Assembly (NCBI GenBank): GCA_002170245.2 | Contig: NHFN02000016.1 | Coordinates: 1-54,282 of the forward strand | DNA: 54,282 bases | DNA from: Gammaproteobacteria bacterium TMED112 | GTDB taxonomy: Bacteria > Pseudomonadota > Gammaproteobacteria > Magnimaribacterales > TMED112 | Direction: 5' to 3' | Shown here: positions 1 to 7,710 of the stretch, in pieces | How positions within the stretch are numbered: position 1 is the first letter of the stretch | Layout of the letters: each line of letters begins with the position of its first letter | The notes under the pieces: generated by a model | Databases searched by the model: none | Told to the model about the DNA's origin: nothing | Seen by the model: only the letters and a program-made list of their open reading frames with translations | Made by a program: the position numbers and the translations under genes

Positions 1-119
1 TCACATTAGCAGAAGATCTTGAAGTACTAGGAGCTTCTTTGAAAAATGGTCTTTTGACTATAGATATGGAAAGAGTGGTTCCTGATCACAAAAAACCTCG
101 GGTTATTGAGGTAAAATAA
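1..119 (+). CDS. Hsp20/IbpA-type small heat-shock protein, C-terminal end (5' end outside window)
   Basis: Reading from base 3 gives 38 residues ending at TAA 117-119. The text has the classic end of an alpha-crystallin domain: a [15 protein letters not shown]-like strand pair, a proline-rich turn (VVPDHKKPR) and a C-terminal VIEVK tail that supplies the I/V-x-I/V motif small heat-shock proteins use for oligomer contacts. In this family such proteins are ATP-independent holdases that bind unfolding cytosolic proteins. The gene ends just before a strong hairpin terminator. Only the last quarter or so is visible, so the subfamily (IbpA/IbpB versus other Hsp20) cannot be fixed. Confidence 0.85.
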   Translation, partial: TLAEDLEVLGASLKNGLLTIDMERVVPDHKKPRVIEVK

Positions 120-124
120 AGTTT

Positions 125-145
125 GGGCGGCTCTGCCGCCCTTTT
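125..145 (+). terminator. Rho-independent terminator after the Hsp20 gene
   Basis: A perfect 7-bp GC stem (GGGCGGC / GCCGCCC) with a TCT loop is followed by TTTT. It lies 5 nt after the Hsp20 stop codon. It is the only textbook intrinsic terminator I found in the window, and it ends only 5 nt before the start codon of the next gene. Confidence 0.9.
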
Positions 146-150
146 CTATC

Positions 151-2097
151 ATGAAATATTTAAGTTTAGTTTTAATAATTTTTGTTTTTTCTGTAGAAGC
201 AAGATCTTCAAATACCGATCACGCTGAAATTTCTATAATTGGCAACAATAATATTATCTCTGAACCTGGGGTGGTACAGCTCGGGTATAAATTTAATTTT
301 ACGCCTGGCTGGCATACATACTGGATAAATCCTGGTGACTCTGGTGGACCACCTATTTTTGAATTTACTTCACCCGCTGGCTGGGAAATCAAAGAGAATA
401 TTTGGCCTGGCCCGCAGAGGATAATTTATCCTCCTCTCATGACATTTGGTTATGTTGATGAAGTAATCTTTCCATTTGAATTAGATTTAAAAGACTTAAA
501 TGACCAAACCACTGAAATTACCACAAAATTTTTGGTCTGCGATGATATTTGTGTGCCTGAAGAGGCAACTCTGCTACTTAGTCTGAAAAATGGAATATTA
601 AATATTGATGAGAAGCCAGAAGAATTAAAGAAATGGTTGAACAGAGTGCCAATCCGTGCACCACCTGAAATGATTCTAAGCTCTAATCAGAATACCTTCA
701 CTCTAGAATACGCAGAGCTTGATTCAAATTCTTATTTCTTTCCTTTTAATGATTCAGTTATGGATTATTCTAATGAACAAATTTTTTCGAATAATAAATT
801 AACTTTTGAAGTTCTTGATGATCTTAGTAAAGGCCTGAATGGTGTAGTCAATATAGGACAAAACTTTTACGAAGTAGCAAAAATACCATCAACTATTTCT
901 GCTGAAATGAATACAGGGATCTCATTATTAACTGCAATTTTTTTTGCTTTTATAGGTGGTTTAATCTTGAATCTTATGCCTTGCGTACTTCCAGTCATAG
1001 CATTGAAAGGCTTATCACTCGTTAAAAGCTCAGCTGAATCTAATTCATCGGTAACTATGAATGCAAGTTCTTATGTAATAGGTGTAATTGCAACTTTCAT
1101 GACGATTGCAGCAATACTTGTTTCTCTAAAAAATGCAGGAGAAATGATTGGTTGGGGCTATCAACTACAAAGTCCATTCATCGTTACTATTTTATCTACC
1201 TTAATCTTTGGTATCGGGGTTTATCTGGTAACAGATTCAAGTATTGGAGGAAGTTTAGGAAGGTTAGAAAAACATACCGATGGTTCTGGGCCATTTAATT
1301 CATTTCTAACAGGGGCCTTAGCTGTAATTGTTGCATCACCTTGCACAGCACCTTTTATGGGAGCTGCTCTTGGTTTTGCTCTCATCCAACCTGATATTTT
1401 TTCTTACTTAGTATTTTTGTTTTTAGCTTTGGGATTTGCATTACCATATTTTTTAATCGCAGTTTTTCCATCCTTAGTAAATTTCTTACCAAAACCTGGC
1501 AAGTGGATGGAATCGTTAAAACAATTCTTTGGCTTTATGATGTTTGCCGCCGCGATATGGTTGCTTTGGGTCCTTGCCAATCAAGTTGATGCAAATTCAA
1601 TCTTGTTCGTTCTTATTGGTTGGTTTTCATTAGCTTTTGCTTCTTGGCTTGTTATCACAAAAATTAAATTTGCTGCTTATATTTCTGGAATAATTGCACT
1701 GATTTGGGGTGCTCAATTAACCGAATGGGATTTTAAAAATGTTGAGGTAAAGGATGACAGTGAATCAATTGCTTGGTCCATTGAAAAAGAAAAAGAACTG
1801 CGCTTGAACGAACAATCTTACTTCATTAATTTTACAGCTGCATGGTGTATTACTTGCAAAGTAAACGAGGCAGTTGCTTTTAGTGATGATGTGTTTAATA
1901 AATTTGATGAAGAAAATATTACATATCTTAAAGCTGACTGGACCAACAGAAACTCTGAAATTGCAGGAGAAATTGAAAAATATAATCGATCAGGTATTCC
2001 TTTATACTTATATTGGGATAAAACACTTGACGAACCTATGGTTCTTAATGAAATATTAACTGAGAATTATTTAATGGAGGTAATTGATGAAAATTAA
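151..2097 (+). CDS. dsbD: DsbD-family protein-disulfide reductase (thiol:disulfide interchange, ScsB-like)
   Basis: Inner-membrane protein that moves electrons from cytosolic thioredoxin to periplasmic thiol proteins. Visible order: signal peptide (about 1-18); periplasmic immunoglobulin-like domain with a cysteine pair C130/C134 (CDDIC); membrane domain with one cysteine in LMPCVLP (C278) and the other in SPCTAP (C398); C-terminal thioredoxin-fold domain with WCITC (C566/C569). All three redox pairs are therefore present, at 648 residues. The next gene, a periplasmic redoxin, overlaps it by 14 nt and could be a partner. CcmG and CcmH, encoded at 43.5-44.4 kb, are the usual clients of such a reductase. 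The ATG has no Shine-Dalgarno site and sits directly behind the Hsp20 terminator. Confidence 0.88.
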   Translation: MKYLSLVLIIFVFSVEARSSNTDHAEISIIGNNNIISEPGVVQLGYKFNFTPGWHTYWINPGDSGGPPIFEFTSPAGWEIKENIWPGPQRIIYPPLMTFGYVDEVIFPFELDLKDLNDQTTEITTKFLVCDDICVPEEATLLLSLKNGILNIDEKPEELKKWLNRVPIRAPPEMILSSNQNTFTLEYAELDSNSYFFPFNDSVMDYSNEQIFSNNKLTFEVLDDLSKGLNGVVNIGQNFYEVAKIPSTISAEMNTGISLLTAIFFAFIGGLILNLMPCVLPVIALKGLSLVKSSAESNSSVTMNASSYVIGVIATFMTIAAILVSLKNAGEMIGWGYQLQSPFIVTILSTLIFGIGVYLVTDSSIGGSLGRLEKHTDGSGPFNSFLTGALAVIVASPCTAPFMGAALGFALIQPDIFSYLVFLFLALGFALPYFLIAVFPSLVNFLPKPGKWMESLKQFFGFMMFAAAIWLLWVLANQVDANSILFVLIGWFSLAFASWLVITKIKFAAYISGIIALIWGAQLTEWDFKNVEVKDDSESIAWSIEKEKELRLNEQSYFINFTAAWCITCKVNEAVAFSDDVFNKFDEENITYLKADWTNRNSEIAGEIEKYNRSGIPLYLYWDKTLDEPMVLNEILTENYLMEVIDEN

Positions 2098-2686
2098 GAT
2101 ATTAAGTTTAATGTTGTTGAGTCTAATTGGCGCAGCTTCAGTGAAAAATGGTGATGAGGCACCATTATTTAATTTGTTAAATCAAGATGATCAAACAGTA
2201 TCACTCGATGAATTCAAAGGTAAAAAGGTGGTCTTAGAATGGACTAATCATGATTGTCCATTTGTGAAAAGACATTATGACACTGGCAATATGCAAAATT
2301 TACAGAAAGAAATGAGTAATCAAGATATTGTTTGGCTATCCATTGTTTCTTCTGCTAAAGGCAAACAAGGTTATATAACTAATGATCAAGCTAAGGAACT
2401 CACAAAGAAAAGAAGTGCTTACCCTTCTCATGTTTTATTAGACGCTGAGGGATCTGTTGGAAGAATGTTTAGTGCTAAAACGACTCCTCATATGTTTGTA
2501 ATTGATGAGTTAGGCAAAGTTAGATATCAGGGTGCTATTGATAATTTGGGTAATACTGGAGCACTTTTTTCTACTGATTTAAGTAAAGCAAAAAATTACG
2601 TTAGAAATGCAGTAAGTCAAATGCTTTCTGGTGAAGAAGTAAAAGAAAATAAAACCAGACCTTATGGTTGTTCCGTTAAATATTAA
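2084..2686 (+). CDS. Exported AhpC/TSA-type redoxin (thioredoxin fold)
   Basis: 200 residues with a short N-terminal signal sequence (about 1-18, ending near GAAS) and a redoxin fold: GDEAPLFNL start, LDEFKGKKVVLEW strand, then NHDCPFVKRHY, in which a single cysteine replaces the usual CxxC. Later TTPHMFVIDE supplies the cis-proline region and GAIDN the last strand. A second cysteine lies near the C terminus (YGCSVKY). This pattern fits the family of secreted redoxins annotated as thioredoxin-family or alkyl hydroperoxide reductase-like; the substrate is unknown. Overlap with dsbD suggests DsbD keeps it reduced. Its stop overlaps the stop of the convergent HNH gene. Confidence 0.8.
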   Translation: MMKIKILSLMLLSLIGAASVKNGDEAPLFNLLNQDDQTVSLDEFKGKKVVLEWTNHDCPFVKRHYDTGNMQNLQKEMSNQDIVWLSIVSSAKGKQGYITNDQAKELTKKRSAYPSHVLLDAEGSVGRMFSAKTTPHMFVIDELGKVRYQGAIDNLGNTGALFSTDLSKAKNYVRNAVSQMLSGEEVKENKTRPYGCSVKY

Positions 2687-3213
2687 AAGATGTAATCGAT
2701 CCAGGCTTCATCTGGAAAATCTTTTTTATTGAGTTTGTGCCCATTAAGCAAATGGGCAAAACTTGGCTTTTTTGGTTCATTTATAGGTTTTATAATCTTT
2801 GAACCCTTTGCGGTATTGCAGGTTTTGCAACTAGTGACAATATTTTCCCAATTCGTTTGACCTCCCTTACATCTTGGAATCATATGATCCAAAGTAAGTT
2901 GTTTTAAATCAAAAATATTCTCGCAATATTGGCACCTATACATATCTCTCAAGAAAACATTGGACCTAGAAAATTTTACGTAGTTTTGAAACTTGTGAAA
3001 CCTTCTCAACATTATTATGCTCGGCACTTCAACTTCCATAGAAGGTGATCTAACAGACCATTTTTCATGATTTTTTATGACAATCACGTTTTTAGTGAAT
3101 AACAATCTTATAGCTGTTTTCCAGTCAATTGTTGATAAGGGAAAGTAACTTACTGGTTTCCCATTTCCATTTAAAAGCAGACAATCGTTTGACATTTTTT
3201 TGTTTAAATTCAT
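2683..3213 (-). CDS. HNH endonuclease-domain protein
   Basis: The C-terminal half holds an HNH nuclease module with two zinc knuckles: CQYC, then LTLDHMIPRCKGG (the DH of the beta-beta-alpha-metal site), NWENIVTSC and CKTCN. The N-terminal half (about residues 8-85) is the conserved segment of a widespread single-copy bacterial HNH family whose job is not established. It is not next to a methylase or phage genes, so I do not call it a restriction enzyme. Two starts are possible: 3213, or 3195 (MSNDCLLLNG), which matches the point where conservation usually begins. A -10-like TATAAT at 3224-3219 would put the 5' end of the message near 3213. Confidence 0.85.
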   Translation of the reverse strand: MNLNKKMSNDCLLLNGNGKPVSYFPLSTIDWKTAIRLLFTKNVIVIKNHEKWSVRSPSMEVEVPSIIMLRRFHKFQNYVKFSRSNVFLRDMYRCQYCENIFDLKQLTLDHMIPRCKGGQTNWENIVTSCKTCNTAKGSKIIKPINEPKKPSFAHLLNGHKLNKKDFPDEAWIDYIF

Positions 3214-3218
3214 ATTAA

Positions 3219-3224
3219 ATTATA
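3219..3224 (-). promoter_or_regulatory. Putative -10 element for the HNH gene
   Basis: A perfect TATAAT on the minus strand lies 5 nt upstream of the longest possible HNH start. Transcription would begin around 3212-3214, so translation is either leaderless from 3213 or begins at 3195 with an approximately 18-nt leader. I see no good -35 box at 16-18 nt, so confidence is limited. Confidence 0.35.
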
Positions 3225-3282
3225 TTTTGTATCTATCAACTCAAGCTGTATTATTAGGGTAAGGTTTTTTTGAGGGGGATTT

Positions 3283-3987
3283 ATGTCAGAACCGTTTATT
3301 CTTTTTGGTGAGCAACATACTCAAGCTCTAACTTACAGTTTTTCGATAATTGCTGTGCTTTGTGTAATAGGGAATTTTCTTAGTAGCAAAGTACAAGATG
3401 TTTTTACCAAATTAATTGGTATATCGCTTTTAGTTTTTGAAGCAACAAAACCATTCATATACATTTATGGCTTTGATAAGCCTTGGGAAACCTATTTGCC
3501 ATTACATATGTGTAACTTCAGTGCTGTTTTAATTGGTTTATTCCTTCTACAAAAAAAGAAAAATCAGATGTTTTTTGAATTACCATTCTACTGGGGTATA
3601 GGTGGAGCGACTATGGCACTACTAACTCCAGATTTAACAGAAGCTTGGCCTGACATAGAATTCTTCATGTTCTTTTATGGGCATGGCCAAATAATTTTGG
3701 GTATATTCTTTGCCCTAGCTGTTCTTAAATATAGACCGTACTTGCAAAACTTTTGGAAAATGGCAGTCATTACAATACTGTTATTATTGCCAATATTAAT
3801 TGTTAATTTAGTTATTGGTGGTGAAGCGAATTATTGGTATTTAATGAATACTCCTGAAGGAGAATCTTTAATGGATTTAATGCCAGCTCCTCCTTATCAC
3901 ATGTTAGGTGTAGTACCTCTAGCTTTAGTTGTATTCTTTATAACTTACGTACCTTTCTTAATTTGGGATAAAACTAAGAAGGCATGA
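3283..3987 (+). CDS. YwaF/TIGR02206-family integral membrane protein, copy 1
   Basis: 234 residues with about six transmembrane helices. It has the marks of the YwaF (TIGR02206) family: YLPLHMCNF early on, a YWGIGGATMALLTPD segment, FYGHGQ, NYWYLMNTPEG and a late MPAPPYHM. The family has no established function. The conserved His and Cys in LPLHMC, the His in YGH and the late His are notable in a membrane protein and could bind a metal, haem or quinone, but that is my inference. A strong Shine-Dalgarno run (GAGGGGG) precedes the ATG. The stop overlaps the GMC oxidoreductase start by 4 nt (ATGA), which indicates coupled translation. Confidence 0.8.
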   Translation: MSEPFILFGEQHTQALTYSFSIIAVLCVIGNFLSSKVQDVFTKLIGISLLVFEATKPFIYIYGFDKPWETYLPLHMCNFSAVLIGLFLLQKKKNQMFFELPFYWGIGGATMALLTPDLTEAWPDIEFFMFFYGHGQIILGIFFALAVLKYRPYLQNFWKMAVITILLLLPILIVNLVIGGEANYWYLMNTPEGESLMDLMPAPPYHMLGVVPLALVVFFITYVPFLIWDKTKKA

Positions 3988-5657
3988 GTGAATTTGACTA
4001 CATCATTGTAGGTGGTGGATCTGCAGGCTGTGTTCTTGCCAATCGATTAACTGAGAACCCAAATGTTTCTGTTTGTCTACTAGAAACAGGGCCTCCAGAT
4101 AAAACTCCTCTTATTCATGTACCTGCCATGTTTGCATTCCTTCCTGAGACTGAATACTCATACAGATACGAAACAGTACCACAAAAAGGATTTAATGAAG
4201 TTACAGTTACTGAAGGAGCAGCAAATGCGGTTGATTCATTGGGTGGCTCTCATCCAATACCTCAAAGTTACCAAGAAAAAAGAAAAGGCTTTCAACCAAG
4301 AGGAAGAACGCTAGGAGGATCTAGTTCTGTAAATGGCATGGTTTATATCAGAGGTCACAAATGGGATTACGATCATTGGGCTGCTCTAGGAAATGATGGT
4401 TGGTCGTATGAAGATATTTTGCCCTACTTTGTTAAGTCAGAACATAATGAAGCATTGGATGATCAATACCATGGTCAAGATGGCCCACTAAATGTTGCTC
4501 AACTCAGGCATGACAATCCATTCACTAGGTATTTTGTTGAGGCAGGAAGCAAACACTATAAAGCCAATGATGACTTTAATGGAGCCGATCAAGAGGGTGT
4601 GGGCACATACCAAGTTACTCAAAAAAACGGAAAAAGACACAGTGCTGCGGTGGCCTATTTAAATCCGGCAAAAAAGAGAAAAAATTTAACGATTTTGACA
4701 GATACTGTGGTCAATAAAATAAACTTCAAAAATTTAACAGCTGTATCAGTAGAATGTACAACTAAAAATAAACCAAATGAATTACATGCAAAAAAAGAAA
4801 TATTGTTATGCGGTGGTGCGTATGGCTCTCCAACCATATTGCAAAGATCAGGTATTGGCAATGAAAGTTTCCTGCAATCACATAATATTGAATGTCTGTT
4901 AGACCTGAAAGGAGTTGGTGAGAATTTGCAAGATCATATCGATTATATTACTTCTCATAGAGTTGATAGTTGGGAATTATTCGCTAAACCTTTCAAGTCT
5001 TTGAAATTTACTATGAGAGCGCCCTTTGAGTTGATCAAGTTTGTTTTAGCAAGCAAGGGAATGTGGACTTCTAACCTTGCTGAAGGGGGAGCATTTATCA
5101 AAAGCGATGAAAATTTAGAAGTGCCAGATTTACAGCTACATTTTACCGTTGGCATGGTTGAAGATCATGGCCGTACAGAAATGTGGGGCAATGGATTTAG
5201 TTGTCATGTTTGCCTGTTAAGACCTAAGTCTGTTGGGACAGTAAAAATTGCTTCAAAAAACCCTGATGATGATCCTCTTATAGACCCAAACTATCTTTCG
5301 AACGATGAAGATATGAAAGTTATGATTAAGGGATATCGTAAAATGATGGAAATTATGAACACTGAACCACTTGCACAGTTTGATAATGTGAGAAATCCAA
5401 TAAATATTGATGACGATAAAGCTATCGAATCGGCAATCAGAGCTAGGTCAGATACTATTTACCACCCAGTGGGAACGTGCAAAATGGGAAATGATGGCAT
5501 GGCTGTTGTCGATAGTAATCTTAAAGTTAGAGGAGTTAAAAATCTAAGAGTAGTTGATGCTTCAATAATGCCGACTCTAATAGGTGGCAATACAAATGCT
5601 CCTGCTATTATGATTGCAGAAAAGGCAGCAGATTTAATAAAACAAGATGCAACCTGA
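3984..5657 (+). CDS. GMC-family FAD-dependent oxidoreductase (choline dehydrogenase-like)
   Basis: 557 residues with the full GMC layout: ADP-binding VGGGSAGCVLANRL (G10-G15) with ETG at the end of the next strand; the PROSITE-type segment RGRTLGGSSSVNGMVYIRG around residue 105; the GAYGSPTILQRSGIG signature mid-protein; and the C-terminal pair HPVGTCKMG (His about 494) and GGNTNAP (Asn about 538) that form the active site. The family oxidises alcohols, including choline and long-chain or aromatic alcohols; the substrate cannot be read from sequence. There is no signal peptide, so it should face the cytoplasm. It lies between two paralogous YwaF-like membrane proteins and overlaps both genes, which suggests a membrane partner or electron outlet. 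Confidence 0.88.
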   Translation: MSEFDYIIVGGGSAGCVLANRLTENPNVSVCLLETGPPDKTPLIHVPAMFAFLPETEYSYRYETVPQKGFNEVTVTEGAANAVDSLGGSHPIPQSYQEKRKGFQPRGRTLGGSSSVNGMVYIRGHKWDYDHWAALGNDGWSYEDILPYFVKSEHNEALDDQYHGQDGPLNVAQLRHDNPFTRYFVEAGSKHYKANDDFNGADQEGVGTYQVTQKNGKRHSAAVAYLNPAKKRKNLTILTDTVVNKINFKNLTAVSVECTTKNKPNELHAKKEILLCGGAYGSPTILQRSGIGNESFLQSHNIECLLDLKGVGENLQDHIDYITSHRVDSWELFAKPFKSLKFTMRAPFELIKFVLASKGMWTSNLAEGGAFIKSDENLEVPDLQLHFTVGMVEDHGRTEMWGNGFSCHVCLLRPKSVGTVKIASKNPDDDPLIDPNYLSNDEDMKVMIKGYRKMMEIMNTEPLAQFDNVRNPINIDDDKAIESAIRARSDTIYHPVGTCKMGNDGMAVVDSNLKVRGVKNLRVVDASIMPTLIGGNTNAPAIMIAEKAADLIKQDAT

Positions 5658-6339
5658 ACCATTTAACCTTTTAGACCCATCGCATATTATTTTTGCAGCA
5701 ATTTGTATAGCTCTGGTAATTTATCTTCCACGAATTTTTATTGGTAGCAGCGAAAAGACTATAAGAAATGTAAAATACTTCTTGGCCTTTCTCATGATTT
5801 CGCATGAAATTATCGATCCATTTTTTAAAGTTGCATATTTTGATGAATTGGTAAAAGATTCACTACCACTGCATATGTGTGCGTTTTCTACATGGTGCAT
5901 ATCAATATATTTGCTGGGAGGCCACAGGAATTTCTTTTTATTTGCATATTTCTGGGGAATAGCTGGGGCCGGTATGTCTGTTCTTACACCAGATACACTT
6001 ACGGGTTTTCCAACATTCGACTATCTAAACCATATGTATGGCCACACTCTCATTTTATTGGGAGTATCTTCAGTACTAATATTGACTGAGGAGAGACCAT
6101 ATTTAAAAGACTATTTCACCGTTATGTTATTCAGTAGCTTCATATTCTTGCCAGTCATGTATGGTGTAAATTTCTTATTAGATACAAATTATTGGTACAT
6201 TTTAGAGAAGCCTGATGGCGACAATATAATGAATTTTATGCCTGAGGCACCAATGCATATAGTTGCTCTAATACCTGTAGCTTGGCTACTAACATATTTG
6301 CTCTATGTTCCTTATCAGTTAAAAGATAGGAATGCCTGA
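5647..6339 (+). CDS. YwaF/TIGR02206-family integral membrane protein, copy 2
   Basis: 230 residues and about six transmembrane helices, clearly a paralogue of the protein encoded at 3283-3987. Shared landmarks are SLPLHMCAF, YFWGIAGAGMSVLTPD, MYGHT, TNYWYILEKPDG and MPEAPMHI, in the same order and spacing. Outside these motifs the two copies differ considerably, so the duplication is not recent. It overlaps the GMC gene by 11 nt and birA by 8 nt. Whether the two copies form a heterodimer around the flavoprotein is unknown. Confidence 0.78.
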   Translation: MQPEPFNLLDPSHIIFAAICIALVIYLPRIFIGSSEKTIRNVKYFLAFLMISHEIIDPFFKVAYFDELVKDSLPLHMCAFSTWCISIYLLGGHRNFFLFAYFWGIAGAGMSVLTPDTLTGFPTFDYLNHMYGHTLILLGVSSVLILTEERPYLKDYFTVMLFSSFIFLPVMYGVNFLLDTNYWYILEKPDGDNIMNFMPEAPMHIVALIPVAWLLTYLLYVPYQLKDRNA

Positions 6340-7030
6340 AAAATTAAAATACTTACATTTTGAATCAGTTGATTCAACTAATGACATCTGCATGCATGAA
6401 TGTAAAAAAAATAGATGCCCTACTGTTGTTACAGCTGATTCGCAAAAGAAAGGTCGTGGAAGAAATCAAAAAAAATGGTCTAGCCCTGATGGGAACCTCT
6501 CATATTCATTTGGGTTCATAAGCAAAAATATTGATCCAAGCATCAGTGTTAAAACTGGCCTTATTGTTGCTAGAGCTATAAAAAAAGTTTTAGATATTGA
6601 AATTTTACTTAAATGGCCAAACGATCTTATTTTCAATAATAAAAAAATTGGTGGAGTATTGGTAGAGTCTGAAAACATTCATTCAAGTTTTTGTACTGTT
6701 ATAGGTGTAGGTATAAATTTTAATGTTGTGCCTGAAGAGTCTCATTGGGGAAATATAAACATTGGCGTAAACCAGCAACAGAAAAGAAAAAATTTAGTTC
6801 AAGAAATGAGTAATAATCTTAATGAATTATGTGAGATAAGAAACATTGGATGGCAAAAAGATTGGCTTGCTAGGTGCGTTCATTTGAATAAAGAGGTAAC
6901 TTTGCTCGATGAAGAAAAATCATTTATTTTTTTGGGCATAGATGATGAAGGGAAAATGCTATTAAAAGATAGATCAAATTCAACCAAGCACTACAGCGAT
7001 AGCTCTATATCAGTTAAGGGCTTGTACTAA
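6332..7030 (+). CDS. birA: Biotin--[acetyl-CoA carboxylase] ligase
   Basis: 232 residues, the catalytic domain only. It shows SVDSTND near the N terminus, the biotinyl-adenylate loop GRGRNQKKWSSPDGN with LSYSF, and the strand-loop KWPNDLIFNNKKIGGVLVE, all standard for BirA. The family attaches biotin to the carrier subunit of acetyl-CoA carboxylase through biotinyl-AMP. The N-terminal winged-helix repressor domain of E. coli BirA (about 60 residues) is absent, so this is a ligase without autoregulatory DNA binding. A short C-terminal SH3-like domain appears present (residues about 185-232). It is the last gene of the YwaF-GMC-YwaF run. Confidence 0.92.
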   Translation: MPEKLKYLHFESVDSTNDICMHECKKNRCPTVVTADSQKKGRGRNQKKWSSPDGNLSYSFGFISKNIDPSISVKTGLIVARAIKKVLDIEILLKWPNDLIFNNKKIGGVLVESENIHSSFCTVIGVGINFNVVPEESHWGNINIGVNQQQKRKNLVQEMSNNLNELCEIRNIGWQKDWLARCVHLNKEVTLLDEEKSFIFLGIDDEGKMLLKDRSNSTKHYSDSSISVKGLY

Positions 7031-7082
7031 AATTAATCTAATCGATAACCCATAATGGTACAATTTTAAAACTAATTCTTTT

Positions 7083-7685
7083 ATGAAAATTTATAGCTGT
7101 GAAAACTCAAGGTCTTTACGTCCTCTATGGACAGCAGAAGAAATGGGTCTTGATTATAAGCTTGAGTTGTTGCCTTTTCCTCCCAGAGTTTTTCAAAAAG
7201 ACTATCTGGATATCAACATACTAGGGACTGTTCCATACTTAACTGATGGAAAAGTGAAGTTAACTGAATCAGTAGCCATGTGTCAGTACATGGTAAAAAA
7301 ATATGGTCCGACTGATTTAGAGGTTGCCCCAAATGAAGAAGATTATCCAAATTATTTAAATTGGTTATTTCATGCTGATGCCACTTTAACCTTCCCACAA
7401 ACTGTTGTTTTAAGATATAAATTTCAGGAACCAGGGGTAGCAGATGGTGCAATTGAAGGATACAGCAGATGGTTTGTATCCAGATTGAAATTACTAGAAA
7501 GCTCTTTGGAGGGGAAAGAATATCTTTGCTCAAATAGATTCACGATTGCAGATATTTGCGTTAGTTATGCTATTCATCTAGCCAACAACTTGGAGATACA
7601 TCAAGCATTAAAACCAAATATTAAAAGATGGTCTGATAAACTTTTTGAAAGAGAGGCTTTTAAAAAAGCATTAACTATAAAATAA
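7083..7685 (+). CDS. Glutathione S-transferase family protein
   Basis: 200 residues in the two-domain GST arrangement. The N-terminal thioredoxin-like half begins KIYSCENSRSLRPLW, carries the cis-proline in GTVPYL and the glutathione-binding LTESVAMCQYM. The all-helical C-terminal half has the N-capping box in FTIADICVSYAI. The catalytic residue is probably one of the serines near position 8-10, typical of beta/theta-like bacterial GSTs. The substrate is not predictable. It is preceded by a 52-nt gap with a TACAAT -10-like box and is followed 25 nt later by an MFS transporter on the same strand. Confidence 0.85.
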   Translation: MKIYSCENSRSLRPLWTAEEMGLDYKLELLPFPPRVFQKDYLDINILGTVPYLTDGKVKLTESVAMCQYMVKKYGPTDLEVAPNEEDYPNYLNWLFHADATLTFPQTVVLRYKFQEPGVADGAIEGYSRWFVSRLKLLESSLEGKEYLCSNRFTIADICVSYAIHLANNLEIHQALKPNIKRWSDKLFEREAFKKALTIK

Positions 7686-7698
7686 GTTCATAATATCT

Positions 7699-7704
7699 AG
7701 GGGG
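7699..7704 (+). promoter_or_regulatory. Shine-Dalgarno site that sets the MFS start at ATT
   Basis: AGGGGG lies 6 nt upstream of ATT at 7711. No ATG, GTG or TTG sits within range: the next conventional candidate, TTG at 7735, has only an A/T-rich stretch before it. An in-frame TAG at 7705-7707 rules out any start further upstream. Confidence 0.55.
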
Positions 7705-7710
7705 TAGATT

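Noticed and set aside
2683-3213. HNH gene as part of a restriction system, homing element or prophage
   Set aside because: No methyltransferase, integrase or intron structure nearby, and the protein matches a widespread single-gene chromosomal family.
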